This document shows, piece by piece, positions 1 through 8,279 of a DNA stretch of 64,000 bases. Under the pieces are notes generated by a model, which worked only from the letters and a program-made list of their open reading frames with translations, was not told the origin of the DNA and did no database searches. The stretch comes from Candidatus Methanophagales archaeon. GTDB taxonomy: Archaea > Halobacteriota > Syntropharchaeia > Alkanophagales > Methanospirareceae. The position numbers and the translations under genes were made by a program. The stretch's first letter is position 1. Each line of letters opens with the position of its first letter. The stretch is from contig JANPRD010000008.1 in NCBI GenBank assembly GCA_024699715.1, forward strand, positions 39,299 through 103,298, given 5' to 3'.

Positions 1-370
1 TATTCGCATACGTTGCCCAGAACTGTTTTCTGTCAGGTGAAACATCAATCCATCCCTGACCGCCAAGAATGTTCCAGTTCGTCGTGTTCTGCTTGAAACC
101 TGTTATGTTCACACATCTCGGATCATATTCTATGGTGAACTTCCCACCACCTATCTTCATGGAAGAATTAGCGTGAACTTGCACTTCTGTTGTATTTCCT
201 GGACCTGACACACTAGCATTAGGCGGACTTAGATAGTATATACCCTCCTCTCCCTGCGGTATTGGAACAGGTCGGAAGTAACCGAAAGCCTGCGGTGCAA
301 TTACTGCAAGTATAGAAGCAACAATCATCGCTGCCATCGCTATACCTACCACCTTTTTCCTTTCGTTCAT
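1..370 (-). CDS. Secreted cohesin-like surface protein, C-terminus beyond window
   Basis: The frame is open from an ATG at 370 to the window edge (123 residues seen). A basic start (MNERKK) is followed by a hydrophobic signal segment (about residues 8-30) ending near AFG. A beta-rich domain follows with GGGKFTIEYDPRCVNITG, which resembles the strand-YDP-strand pattern of cohesin-type domains. It is nearly identical in sequence to the start of the decayed copy at 774-1908, so the missing part probably resembles that copy's C-terminal half. A structured leader and a palindrome lie upstream. The cohesin call rests on motif resemblance only; surface location is well supported by the signal peptide. 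Confidence 0.7.
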   Translation of the reverse strand, partial: MNERKKVVGIAMAAMIVASILAVIAPQAFGYFRPVPIPQGEEGIYYLSPPNASVSGPGNTTEVQVHANSSMKIGGGKFTIEYDPRCVNITGFKQNTTNWNILGGQGWIDVSPDRKQFWATYAN

Positions 371-413
371 TTACTCTTTCCTCACCTCCACCTTGTTTGG
401 GTATTTATGTCAT

Positions 414-432
414 AGCGCCCCTCCTCGGCGCT
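414..432 (-). promoter_or_regulatory. Leader hairpin before the cohesin-like gene
   Basis: On the minus strand AGCGCC pairs with GGCGCT around loop GAGGAGG, 44 nt before the start codon at 370. A hairpin with the same GCGCC/GGCGC stem and loop GATGAT sits 37 nt before the surface gene starting at 4177. Two further small inverted repeats (CTGAAG-GGG-CTTCAG and GGGG-TGTG-CCCC) lie just upstream in the same leader. Shared position and stem suggest a functional 5' UTR element; no known riboswitch class was recognised. Confidence 0.45.
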
Positions 433-557
433 CTGAAGCCCCTTCAGGTGTCTCTCGCAACCCGCGAGGGGCACACCCCTCCGCTTCAACGCCCTTATGT
501 TCGCCACATCCCCTCTCTTGCTCATACTTCATGCGAAGAATGAGAAATAGGGTTATA

Positions 558-597
558 AATAACATTATGGAATAAAAACATATGCAAAAAGCATGTG
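558..597 (-). promoter_or_regulatory. Putative promoter and palindromic operator of the cohesin-like gene
   Basis: A 17-bp block (558-574, AAATAACATTATGGAAT) is identical to 4318-4334. Directly beside it is an imperfect palindrome, ACATATGCAAAAAGCATGTG (578-597), which is close to the reverse complement of the one at 4340-4360. Read on the minus strand the block includes an AT-rich TATA-like stretch. Two more AAAAGCAT copies follow at about 600-635. The conservation beside two surface genes suggests a shared promoter and regulator site; no regulator is identified. Confidence 0.5.
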
Positions 598-773
598 TAA
601 AAAGCATATTTCTTCACACAACCGAAAAGCATGCATGGGAGGTCGGAAATATTTCCTCTTTGGGCTTTATAGTGCCTGAAATTAAGTTTTTATTGCTAAG
701 GGATAGACGCAAAAAAGAAGAGAAAGGGAAAAAATAAAAAACTTGCAACTTTTTCGCTCTTCTGCTCTGTCTA
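598..773. other. Intergenic spacer, no gene
   Basis: This spacer lies between the upstream control region of the cohesin-like gene and the end of its decayed copy. It holds extra AAAAGCAT repeats and AT-rich, purine-rich sequence. I see no open reading frame with coding character and no clear RNA structure. Confidence 0.4.
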
Positions 774-1908
774 TCAGCAGCTCTCCGTCAGCGTTCCAGC
801 ACTTTTCATGCTTATGAAGTATCCTTCTCCACGCTCCATCGTCGTGAAGTCGTTGAACACTGGAGGAGCGACAGGGTTGTAAACCTCGAATTTCCGCTCA
901 ATCGCATTCCACCTTGCGACATACCAGTAGTCGCCAGCAATTGAAGAGAGAGCATCTGTGATGTCTTTTGAGCAGTTCAGCCAGCCGACCATGTTCAAGC
1001 CCTTCTTTAACTCAATACTCATTGAAGTGTATGGTGTTCCGCTGTATGTCCATGTGCAGTTTTGCGTAACATAAACGAAGTAGCCTGTGCCGGGGTCCAT
1101 TGTGCTCGCTCTTTCAAATTGTTTTGATGTTGCATTGTATCTATATACCGCACTGACATTGTCCCACACTGATGCCAGATACACTGCTTGTGCTGTTATC
1201 TGAAGGTGTCAGCGGCAGTGACACTAAGTTCCAGCCCTTCGTAAAGGGTCTTTGCTGTAAGTTTCCTCCGCCGGTGCACCGCAGGTGAATGCTCCTGCTG
1301 TCTCTGGAGAGGGTTCATGTACATCATACTCACAAGTGGATATTCGTATAGATATGTCTCATCAGTACAAGTATCCGAAATCGAAGTTTGCACATCCCGC
1401 ATGTCGACGATAGCAGCAGTCTAATGTGAGATTGCCGACATGGTAGTCCCCAGGTGGTAAGCTCCACACCCATAGGCGCATAGTACGTTGCCCAGAACTG
1501 AACTCATGTGCAGGCTGCGAGCATCGATCCATCCCATGACCGCCAAAGCGTAGTGTTCCAGTTCGTCCTGTTCTGCTTGACAACCTGTTATCTCTCGCGC
1601 ATCTCGGATCATATGTCGATGGTGAACAGCACCACCACCTATCTTGCCGCTTGGAAGAATTAGCGTGAACTTGCACAACCATGCTTCGCCTTTCCTGGAC
1701 CTGGCACACTGGCATTAGGCGGGCTCAGGTAGTATATACCCTCCTCCCCCGGCGGTATTGGAACAGGTCGGAAGTAACCGAAAGCCTGTGGTGCAATTAC
1801 TGCAAGTATAGAAGCAACAATCATCGCTGCCATCGCTATATATGTCACTTTTTTACCGTTTTTTACTTTCATTTTTATGTGCATCACATTTTTCCGCATT
1901 TTCCACAC
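774..1908 (-). pseudogene. Decayed paralogue of the cohesin-like surface protein
   Basis: The start (1908) encodes the same signal peptide and first domain as the gene at 1-370, with near-identical DNA over about 1690-1860. The frame then breaks several times: pieces of the cohesin-like domain (VQVHANSS, GNLTLDC) appear in different frames over 1362-1715. The last open piece (1184-774) is clean and contains two repeats of a domain with KGLNMVGWLNCS, FNDFTTMERGEGYF and YFVYVTQNCTW, a type common in archaeal surface proteins. At least three or four indels separate these pieces. It could be a true pseudogene of a tandem duplicate or a mis-assembled repeat. Confidence 0.7.
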
Positions 1909-1913
1909 CTCTT

Positions 1914-3548
1914 TCAGCAGCTACAGCAGCTACAACATGTCAATGGTTCCCCCCGTATTATTTTGAGGCCATCACTCACCCCTACTCTGCCATCACAATT
2001 TACATCACTTGCCCACCGACTCGCAACTGGTTCCCCCCGTATTATTTTGAGGCCATCACTCACCCCTACTCTGCCATCACCTCCCGCATCACCGCACTTA
2101 ACAAGTGTGTAGTTATTCCACGGCTCTATAAGTGGACGGTAATCCTGAGCTCCCGCACCTCCATCAATGCTGTAAGCGGAATTATTGATTCCATCGCCAT
2201 CGGTGTCGCTTCCCAAGTAATCGCTCCAGTAATTACCTGTGTAGTTGTCGTATACCTTCCCGCCGTATTTGTAACCGATGCCCCAAGGATTATCAACGGA
2301 GCAGTTCCAGCAGTTCGTCCCTGTGTTGTCGTATGCCTGTGATGTCCGTCCCGTGAAGTTAAGATTATTAGAGATGAAGTCATTCCAGAACACGCAGTTG
2401 TGAGAACTGTTGTCCATTTTCAGTCCGTAATCACCGCTATACATTATATCGTTGCCGAAAATCTTGCTCCAATTTCCCCACACATATATACCGCATTTCG
2501 TATTGTTTCGTATAGTATTATCTTCAACGGTATGGTAGAATCCCATGAGTTCAATGCCATAGGAATTGTTCACAATCGTGTTTTTTCTTATGCTAACGAA
2601 CTGCGTATCATTCAGGTATCCAGGTTTGAGTGCTCTTGGGAAGATTTCTATGCCTGATGCGATGCTATCTTGCACCGTGTTGTTTATTATATCTACATAT
2701 CTTGATTTCACGACCATTATGCCCTTGTAGTTCCCTTGAATCATGTTCTCCTCTATTGTCCCGTTAGATAAGTTACCTAAATATATACCTCTGCCACCTT
2801 CGCCACCGTAGACCTGACAATTCCTGATTGTGCAGTTCTTTATAACAAATGGGACATTTGTGTTCTCTATATGGATGCCATCGTAACCCGTAAGGTTCTC
2901 TATCGTGAGGTTCTCTATATAATAGGTTCCGCTTATATTATTAGCTAATCCTGCACTTACTAGCTCATCAAAATCACTGTCGCTCATCACGATAATCGCT
3001 CGCCCAACGATGTGCACTTCTGTCCGCTCATTGTTCCATTCTTTCAGTTCGTCCACTTGATCGTCCACATCTGCAATCACTTTAAATTCATGAGTTCCTG
3101 CAGACAAGTTCACCATGAAATTCACCACCTTGCTCTTGCTCATGTTAAGTCCGTTCACGCTTACAGTTCCGTTCAGCACATCGTCGACATACAAACTGAC
3201 ATTGAAAGAAGTTGTGATATTCGCCGTGCCGTTATTCACGATTGTTGCATTTATTATCTGGTTGGTATTCGGCTTTATGACATCTGGGAATCCGATGTCG
3301 CTGACGATGAGGTCGGGCATGGAAGCATTTTGTAGCACTAAGATTGCATCGCAAACACTGACATATCCGTCATTTCCACGACTATACCAAACTGACTGAT
3401 TACCAGTTGTGTTCAAATAGTTGAGAACATCCCATGTGTTTATCTCAAAAGTATTGCTATCAACCATGCTTGTGTTCAGTGTATTCCCATTAAATTCAGA
3501 GCAATTACTGCAAACCGGGTCGTATGCGGTCAGATGAACCATAGTCAA
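1914..3548 (-). CDS. CARDB / parallel beta-helix / dockerin-like surface protein, main part
   Basis: This is the C-terminal 544 residues of a gene that begins at 4177; the two upstream pieces are in other frames. In order: end of a DUF3344-like domain, a CARDB domain (about residues 80-180, PDLIVSDIGFPD to EWNNERTEV), a NosD-type right-handed beta-helix (about 215-400), a degraded repeat with NYWSDYLGSDTDGDGINNSAY, and a dockerin-like module of two calcium loops (DAGGDGRVGVSD and DVNCDGRVGVSD). The protein ends CCSCCSC. Many Asn-X-Ser/Thr sites suit an extracellular glycoprotein. The dockerin next to a cohesin-like gene suggests the two bind. Confidence 0.75.
   Translation of the reverse strand: MTMVHLTAYDPVCSNCSEFNGNTLNTSMVDSNTFEINTWDVLNYLNTTGNQSVWYSRGNDGYVSVCDAILVLQNASMPDLIVSDIGFPDVIKPNTNQIINATIVNNGTANITTSFNVSLYVDDVLNGTVSVNGLNMSKSKVVNFMVNLSAGTHEFKVIADVDDQVDELKEWNNERTEVHIVGRAIIVMSDSDFDELVSAGLANNISGTYYIENLTIENLTGYDGIHIENTNVPFVIKNCTIRNCQVYGGEGGRGIYLGNLSNGTIEENMIQGNYKGIMVVKSRYVDIINNTVQDSIASGIEIFPRALKPGYLNDTQFVSIRKNTIVNNSYGIELMGFYHTVEDNTIRNNTKCGIYVWGNWSKIFGNDIMYSGDYGLKMDNSSHNCVFWNDFISNNLNFTGRTSQAYDNTGTNCWNCSVDNPWGIGYKYGGKVYDNYTGNYWSDYLGSDTDGDGINNSAYSIDGGAGAQDYRPLIEPWNNYTLVKCGDAGGDGRVGVSDGLKIIRGEPVASRWASDVNCDGRVGVSDGLKIIRGEPLTCCSCCSC
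1944..2080 (-). repeat. 53-bp exact direct repeat within the dockerin-like module
   Basis: Positions 1944-1996 and 2028-2080 are identical over 53 bp, 84 bp apart. Each copy encodes the loop and helix GDGRVGVSDGLKIIRGEP. Exact DNA identity between two halves of a structural repeat indicates very recent duplication or gene conversion. Confidence 0.85.
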
Positions 3549-3719
3549 CTCCGCTATGTTCGGTCCAATTGTGACAGTGCCGTTGAAATATGTTGTATTC
3601 CTCGTTATGATGGTGTGACATAATTCAGCGCATCATGTCCATCATTTATCCAATACTGAATTAGAGGATAACTGTTATTCTCTAACACGACAACAAGAAC
3701 GATGCCATAGACTCTGCCA

Positions 3720-4013
3720 TCAATCGTTCCATTGATTTTTGATACGTTCGCTGTGTTTGTTTGTCCCTGCATTGACACGATTGGTCACATTATACCACCA
3801 CCAATATTTGCCGTGCGTGGTTGCCCAGACATTTGGATTGTTGTCATTTACGCCCTCAAGATGTAATGGACCTAGTTCGTTTCCATTGAACTTAACACTC
3901 ACCCAGCCTCGTGTATTCTCGTTGCCTCCCCATATACCACTATATAAGTATGCCTTCTGACAGTTCCAGCAGGCACATCGAAAGAACCTGAAAGAGTCGT
4001 TTGTCCGTTCCAA
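3720..4013 (-). CDS. Middle fragment of the DUF3344 domain of the 1914-4177 gene
   Basis: From about 3960 downwards this frame reads KAYLYSGIWGGNENTRGWVSVKFNGNE and YWWWYNVTNRVNAGTNK, continuing the DUF3344-type domain begun in the 4177 fragment. Its own upstream part (residues 1-18) is out-of-frame sequence, so it is not an independent gene. A further frame change near 3740, and another near 3625, are needed to reach the main part at 3548. Confidence 0.6.
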   Translation of the reverse strand: MERTNDSFRFFRCACWNCQKAYLYSGIWGGNENTRGWVSVKFNGNELGPLHLEGVNDNNPNVWATTHGKYWWWYNVTNRVNAGTNKHSERIKNQWND

Positions 4014-4177
4014 CCCACACTACCTATGAAAACAGTGCCATTCAACGTGCCACTTGACCTCGTCGTCAGTCCCCATCCATTAAATTGATAATCCGCCACC
4101 GCCACTGGTATGCTGAGAAACACTATCGCCGCAACTAATATCGCCGCTATACATCCACATCTTACCCCTTTCTCCAT
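3899..4177 (-). CDS. N-terminal fragment: signal peptide and start of DUF3344-like domain
   Basis: The start at 4177 is preceded by a purine-rich GGAGGTGGTGAAAGG ribosome-binding region. Residues 1-28 (MEKGVRCGCIAAILVAAIVF onwards) are a clear signal peptide. YQFNGWGLTTRSSGTLNGTV and GSFDVPAGTVRR follow and match the first strands of DUF3344-type archaeal surface domains; the same domain type occurs near the end of the giant divergent gene (14125-14714). The frame ends early at 3899 because of an indel near 3960. Confidence 0.65.
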   Translation of the reverse strand: MEKGVRCGCIAAILVAAIVFLSIPVAVADYQFNGWGLTTRSSGTLNGTVFIGSVGWNGQTTLSGSFDVPAGTVRRHTYIVVYGEATRIHEAG

Positions 4178-4213
4178 CCTTTCACCACCTCCCTCTGCTG
4201 TTTGCTTTTATCT

Positions 4214-4229
4214 GCGCCATCATCGGCGC
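4214..4229 (-). promoter_or_regulatory. Leader hairpin before the DUF3344/CARDB surface gene
   Basis: On the minus strand GCGCC pairs with GGCGC around loop GATGAT, 37 nt before the start codon. It matches the hairpin at 414-432 in stem sequence and position. Confidence 0.45.
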
Positions 4230-4317
4230 CCTTTCGCCCTCACGGAATATCGCACCCCGTAAAGGGCATCTTATTCCTCATACCTCCATCCGCCTCTATC
4301 TTACATCGTGCTAAAAA

Positions 4318-4360
4318 TAAATAACATTATGGAATTAAAACATGTGCTTTTTGCATATGC
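4318..4360. promoter_or_regulatory. Shared promoter block and palindrome between divergent surface genes
   Basis: The block AAATAACATTATGGAAT (4318-4334) repeats that at 558-574. The palindrome-like CATGTGCTTTTTGCATATGC (4341-4360) follows. It lies between the gene starting at 4177 (minus) and the giant gene starting at 4439 (plus), so one site could serve both. The remaining spacer (4178-4317, 4361-4438) holds only the leader hairpin and AT-rich sequence. Confidence 0.5.
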
Positions 4361-4553
4361 AATAAACACACTCATTATTTATTATATCTTGCGAAGATAG
4401 CGAAGAAGATGATGAAGAAGGGATGAGAGGAAAGGGAGATGAGAGGAAAGAAAAAAGGAAAGTGGAAGAAAGCGCAGATTTCGTGTGTCATCATACTTAC
4501 ATTACTTGTAACATCGCAGAACATCTCTTCGCCCTTTTCGCCCGTCAACAATT

Positions 4554-4562
4554 CCCCCCCCC
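4554..4562 (+). repeat. Nine-C homopolymer just after the signal peptide
   Basis: The signal-peptide frame meets a TGA at 4565 with nine Cs; with eight Cs it runs directly into the ISICNAIPPPLNISAPSIV frame that leads to the body of the protein. This is either a length error or a slippage-prone on/off switch. Confidence 0.6.
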
Positions 4563-4628
4563 ACTGAATTCAACATTTCCATCTGCAACGCCATCCCTCC
4601 TCCGCTTAACATATCCGCACCGAGTATC

Positions 4629-4937
4629 GTGTCGTTTGAACCGAAATCAATGATAGTATGTGATTATGAGGGTGAAAGAAGAACATTCAGCATATCCACT
4701 GACCAGGTTGTAGATGTGCGATGGCTTATAAATGGAACTGAGATTCAGGTGAACAAGAGCGTAATAAATGCTTCATACACAAAAAGCGCAACTGTCGGCA
4801 TATGGAATGTCTCTGCTATTGCGTTTAACAAAAACGGAACAGTAATGCATACATGGATTTGGAAAGTGTCTCAAAACTTCGCAAACCTCGCACAAACCGA
4901 ACAAACCTCACGACTCCCTCACCGACGCAACCTATAA
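4629..4937 (+). CDS. Giant surface protein, fragment 1: Ig-like domain
   Basis: The open frame actually continues upstream from about 4560 (EFNISICNAIPPPLN), so the GTG at 4629 is not the real start. VVDVRWLINGTEIQVNKSV and NGTVMHTWIWKVSQ are typical of the small beta-sandwich domain found at the start of archaeal CARDB proteins. The frame changes near 4870 into the next fragment. Confidence 0.6.
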   Translation: MSFEPKSMIVCDYEGERRTFSISTDQVVDVRWLINGTEIQVNKSVINASYTKSATVGIWNVSAIAFNKNGTVMHTWIWKVSQNFANLAQTEQTSRLPHRRNL

Positions 4938-5905
4938 CGCAAACACCAATACCTTCTTCATCTTCCCCGACGCATTCACCTCCACCTCCGCCTACCCCAA
5001 AACTTTCCCCGCAATCAAAACCTACACAAAAGAAAACACATACAAACATTACAGCACCTTTCTATATCTTCGGCTGGGTATATTACGATGATAAAGAAGA
5101 ATGTTACAATCCTATTGTAATCGTGAGCGATGGAAAAAATAAGTGGTATGCCAAGACTTATTCTAACTTCTTCCACCTTTTCATTACAAATATAAGCGAA
5201 GGAGATATTCTTGAGTTTAATGTTTCAGATGGAAGTCAATATAACATCACAGAATTCATAGTAACACATGAAGATATAGAAAAAGGAGGCATTTTCAATG
5301 TTAATCTGACGCTTAAAAGCCCAACACAGACTGACTTGGCAGTAACAAAATTATGGATGGAGCAGCCAGAAATTATAATTGGAGATGTTGTGAATGTGAC
5401 TGCGGAAATTAAGAATAGAGGAAAAAGCACATGCGCAACGACAATATTCTACGACGAAAAGAACATCTCTATATTCAAATTCTATTGGAATGTGCCCAAC
5501 TTTACAAATAAGGGAAATGACATCATAGTTCAGCCTGAAGCCCTAAAAATAAGAATACACTTCATTGAGCTGGGAATTCAGGATGGGGGTTATGTGAGAA
5601 TTTACGATAAAAAAGATGATTTGATTCATAATTTCACGGTGGATGCAGGAGATTTTAATATAACAGATTTTTGGACAAATTGGAGCGAAGGAGATGAAAT
5701 AAGAATAGAATCCTATGCAAGAAATTATCTGTATTTCATGATTGATAAATATGAGGCGATATTTGGAAATGAAACACAGAGATTAGGAAGCGGTCAGTCT
5801 TCTAACTTCACGGCGAGGTGGAATGCATCCGCATGGTTCAACGATGAGGACATTGCTTCTGGCAATCACACGATTCGTGTGCGTGTTATACCCCTTGCCA
5901 AATGA
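4853..5905 (+). CDS. Giant surface protein, fragment 2: linker, beta domain, first CARDB with CUB-like insert
   Basis: Residues 1-65 are a Pro/Ser/Thr-rich linker. Residues 68-155 form a beta domain (FYIFGWVYYDDKEECYNP, ISEGDILEFNVSDG). A CARDB domain starts at TDLAVTKLWMEQPEIIIGD and carries a CUB-like insert (ALKIRIHFIELG, DFWTNWSEGDEIRIES, IDKYEAIFGNET). The frame is lost at HTIRVRVIPLAK and resumes as NESNVENNEMSRT in another frame near 5905. Confidence 0.65.
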   Translation: MDLESVSKLRKPRTNRTNLTTPSPTQPITQTPIPSSSSPTHSPPPPPTPKLSPQSKPTQKKTHTNITAPFYIFGWVYYDDKEECYNPIVIVSDGKNKWYAKTYSNFFHLFITNISEGDILEFNVSDGSQYNITEFIVTHEDIEKGGIFNVNLTLKSPTQTDLAVTKLWMEQPEIIIGDVVNVTAEIKNRGKSTCATTIFYDEKNISIFKFYWNVPNFTNKGNDIIVQPEALKIRIHFIELGIQDGGYVRIYDKKDDLIHNFTVDAGDFNITDFWTNWSEGDEIRIESYARNYLYFMIDKYEAIFGNETQRLGSGQSSNFTARWNASAWFNDEDIASGNHTIRVRVIPLAK

Positions 5906-6228
5906 ATCAAATGTTGAGAATAACGAAATGAGCAGGACAATATGCGTGAAGCCAGCCAGAATCGATATTCAGGTGGCAAGTCTCTTCGTGGATAAGGAAC
6001 CACTTCTTGATGGTGATGTTGTCAATATTAACTGCCGCAATCACGAACAATGGATATGAAGATGTGAGTGAATTAAAAGTTATATTTATAGATGAGGAAA
6101 ATGGGAGGAAAGAGCGCTTCGGCGAAACTGCTATTCACTAATCTGAAAGCAGGCGAGCTCCGTAACAATCCCCACAGTTTGGAACGCTACTTACGGCAAT
6201 CATACCATAACAGTGACAGCAGACCCAG
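5906..6228 (+). pseudogene. Giant surface protein, frame-scrambled stretch (CARDB)
   Basis: Pieces such as RIDIQVASLFVDKEPLLDGDVVNI and VSELKVIFIDEENGRK occur in different frames, showing one CARDB unit with at least two indels. It links fragment 2 to the fragment starting at 6229. Confidence 0.5.
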
Positions 6229-7329
6229 ATGACGCTCATCCCAGAGCTTAATGAAACCAATAATCAGAGGAATATACAAGTGTATGTGAGGAAATCAAGG
6301 GATTTCTCCCTCACATCCCTGGTGAGCTATTCAATAAAGTGGCGAGATTTAAACACATCTCATATTTTCTTAGGTGAAAAGTTGTTTGTAAATGTGTCTT
6401 TAAATATAACAAATTTTGCAAATTGTGGTGGAAAAACAGATGTTTGTTTATTTATGGATGACGATTTATTGGATAAAGCGACTGTTGTTTTCAGTAAAGG
6501 TAACGAAACAAAGCATGTGGAATTCGATTTGACAGTTGATAAAGCAGGAAATCACTCACTTAAGGTTTGTGTTGACTGCAATGATACAGTAAAAGAGTTC
6601 AATGAAACGAATAATTGCAGGAGTATAAATATATGTGTGCATAAAGGGAATGATTTTGCGGTCACAAATATAACATTCAAACCATCTGAGCCTCTAATAG
6701 GAGACATTATTGAAATAAATGCGACAATAGCGAATTTCGGAAATAGAGGAGGAAGCACTATTATAGAGTTTTATGATAATAAGAGCATAGAACTCAAAAG
6801 AACAAGAGAAGATTATTCCGGCGGAAGAACAATCAACGATGTCATTAGGATTCCTGAAGCTTTAAAAATAAGGGTTCATTTCTCGTATATCGCAGCAGGC
6901 TCCTACATTAAGATTTATGAAGGCGATAATCCGATTCCAATTGCGGTATATAATACTTTGTCTGATATAAGTGATAATTGGACAGAATGGTGCGATGGCG
7001 ATACAATACGCATAGAATCGCACTTTGGAGAATTCACAGTTGACAGATACGAGGCGATGCTTCCATACGAGGCGATGCTTGCAAATGAGACTGTAAATTT
7101 GAGTGCAGGAACTTCAACAAATATTCCTTCGGTCTTGAATCTGACATCGCAAGAATTCGGCTGGGCAATCAATGGAACACATAATATAACAGTAAAAGTT
7201 GACCCTTATAATCAAGTAGATGAGTTAAATGAGACGAATAATGCAAGAACAGTGCAGATAGATGTGAATCCTTCTCTTGATTTCGCGGTCACTAATATCT
7301 ATTTCGAGCCGGAAGGAGCCTGTTCTTAA
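6229..7329 (+). CDS. Giant surface protein, fragment 3: two CARDB units
   Basis: The first unit (about residues 20-145) is plain CARDB with a negatively charged MDDDLL loop and ends FNETNNCRSINICV. The second begins FAVTNITFKPSEPLIGD and carries the CUB-like insert (ALKIRVHFSYIAAGSYIKIY, WTEWCDGDTIRIES, VDRYEAML). It ends VDELNETNNARTVQIDV. The next unit starts DFAVTNIYFEPE and then shifts frame near 7315. Confidence 0.65.
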   Translation: MTLIPELNETNNQRNIQVYVRKSRDFSLTSLVSYSIKWRDLNTSHIFLGEKLFVNVSLNITNFANCGGKTDVCLFMDDDLLDKATVVFSKGNETKHVEFDLTVDKAGNHSLKVCVDCNDTVKEFNETNNCRSINICVHKGNDFAVTNITFKPSEPLIGDIIEINATIANFGNRGGSTIIEFYDNKSIELKRTREDYSGGRTINDVIRIPEALKIRVHFSYIAAGSYIKIYEGDNPIPIAVYNTLSDISDNWTEWCDGDTIRIESHFGEFTVDRYEAMLPYEAMLANETVNLSAGTSTNIPSVLNLTSQEFGWAINGTHNITVKVDPYNQVDELNETNNARTVQIDVNPSLDFAVTNIYFEPEGACS

Positions 7330-7939
7330 CGACAACATTGAAATAAAAGCAAGCATAACTAACTTCGGTAATAGAAGCGGGAGGACTTTCGTGGAAGTTT
7401 ATTATGATAACAGAACCGTAGGACTTGAAAGAGAAATAGGAGGTATGGGTAGTTCCACAGATGTTATTTCACTCCCGCCGGGCGTTATCGGCGCAAGACT
7501 TCATTTCAAGCGTGTTCAGGCGGGCTCTCACGGCTATATTCATATATATGACGAAAATGGGAATTTAGTTGAGAATATCAAAGAAAAGGGCTGGACTGAC
7601 TACATATACAGCAAAAATATCACGATAAAGGCGAAATGCTTGCTTAAGACAGAGTCCCTTGCGTTCAAAATTGATAAATACGAGGCATTGATTGCAAATG
7701 AATCTGTGATGTTAAATGCATCGGAATCGAAAAATGTTACCGCATCGTGGAACGCGACCACACTTTACGGAGGTGCAGGTCCTCATAATATAACCGTCCG
7801 CATAGACCCGCATGATGTATTCACCGAGAAAAACGAAACGAACAACATATTAATCAAGCAAATATTCGTTAATGGCACTGATTTGGCGGTTACAAACATA
7901 GATATTCCGTGTGAAAACATTTTTGTGGACAGAATGTAA
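7277..7939 (+). CDS. Giant surface protein, fragment 4: CARDB with CUB-like insert
   Basis: In frame from about 7310: KEPVLNDNIEIKASITNFGN, the CUB-like insert (ARLHFKRVQAGSHGYIHIYD, FKIDKYEALIAN) and the closing FTEKNETNNILIKQIFV. The unit that follows starts TDLAVTNIDIPCENIF and shifts frame near 7925. Confidence 0.65.
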   Translation: MISRSLISISSRKEPVLNDNIEIKASITNFGNRSGRTFVEVYYDNRTVGLEREIGGMGSSTDVISLPPGVIGARLHFKRVQAGSHGYIHIYDENGNLVENIKEKGWTDYIYSKNITIKAKCLLKTESLAFKIDKYEALIANESVMLNASESKNVTASWNATTLYGGAGPHNITVRIDPHDVFTEKNETNNILIKQIFVNGTDLAVTNIDIPCENIFVDRM

Positions 7940-8279
7940 TATTACCGCGACAATAGCTAATCTTGGTGCGATTGATGCACACAATTTCTCTGTTATTTTC
8001 GATGGTTTAGGACAAAGGAACACGAGCGGCATGTCGTTTTCAACACTACAAACATCTCTTCATCTGCCAGCTGGCAACTCAACAAATATCACGGTGTCAT
8101 GGAAACCGCCAGAAAGAGGTTATTACACGATAAACGTGAGTGTTACTTTTGTTCCTCTGGTTGACAATGATGAAACGAACAATATGATGTCTAAAGATAT
8201 TATCCAACATCAGGTTGGGACTTCTCCATTGAGAATGTCAGTGTTTATCCTGAAAAAGTGCGAGAAGGTGAAAATGTGA
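7911..8279 (+). CDS. Giant surface protein, fragment 5: plain CARDB unit
   Basis: CNITATIANLGAIDAHNFSV through VSWKPPERGYYTINVSVTF to NDETNNMMSKDI is one CARDB unit without insert. The frame is lost again near 8215. Confidence 0.6.
   Translation: MKTFLWTECNITATIANLGAIDAHNFSVIFDGLGQRNTSGMSFSTLQTSLHLPAGNSTNITVSWKPPERGYYTINVSVTFVPLVDNDETNNMMSKDIIQHQVGTSPLRMSVFILKKCEKVKM

Noticed and set aside
4423..4653. 76-codon open frame starting at an ATG just before the giant gene
   Set aside because: The translation has no signal-peptide character, whereas the ATG at 4439 in another frame gives a perfect one and joins the body of the protein after a one-base change.
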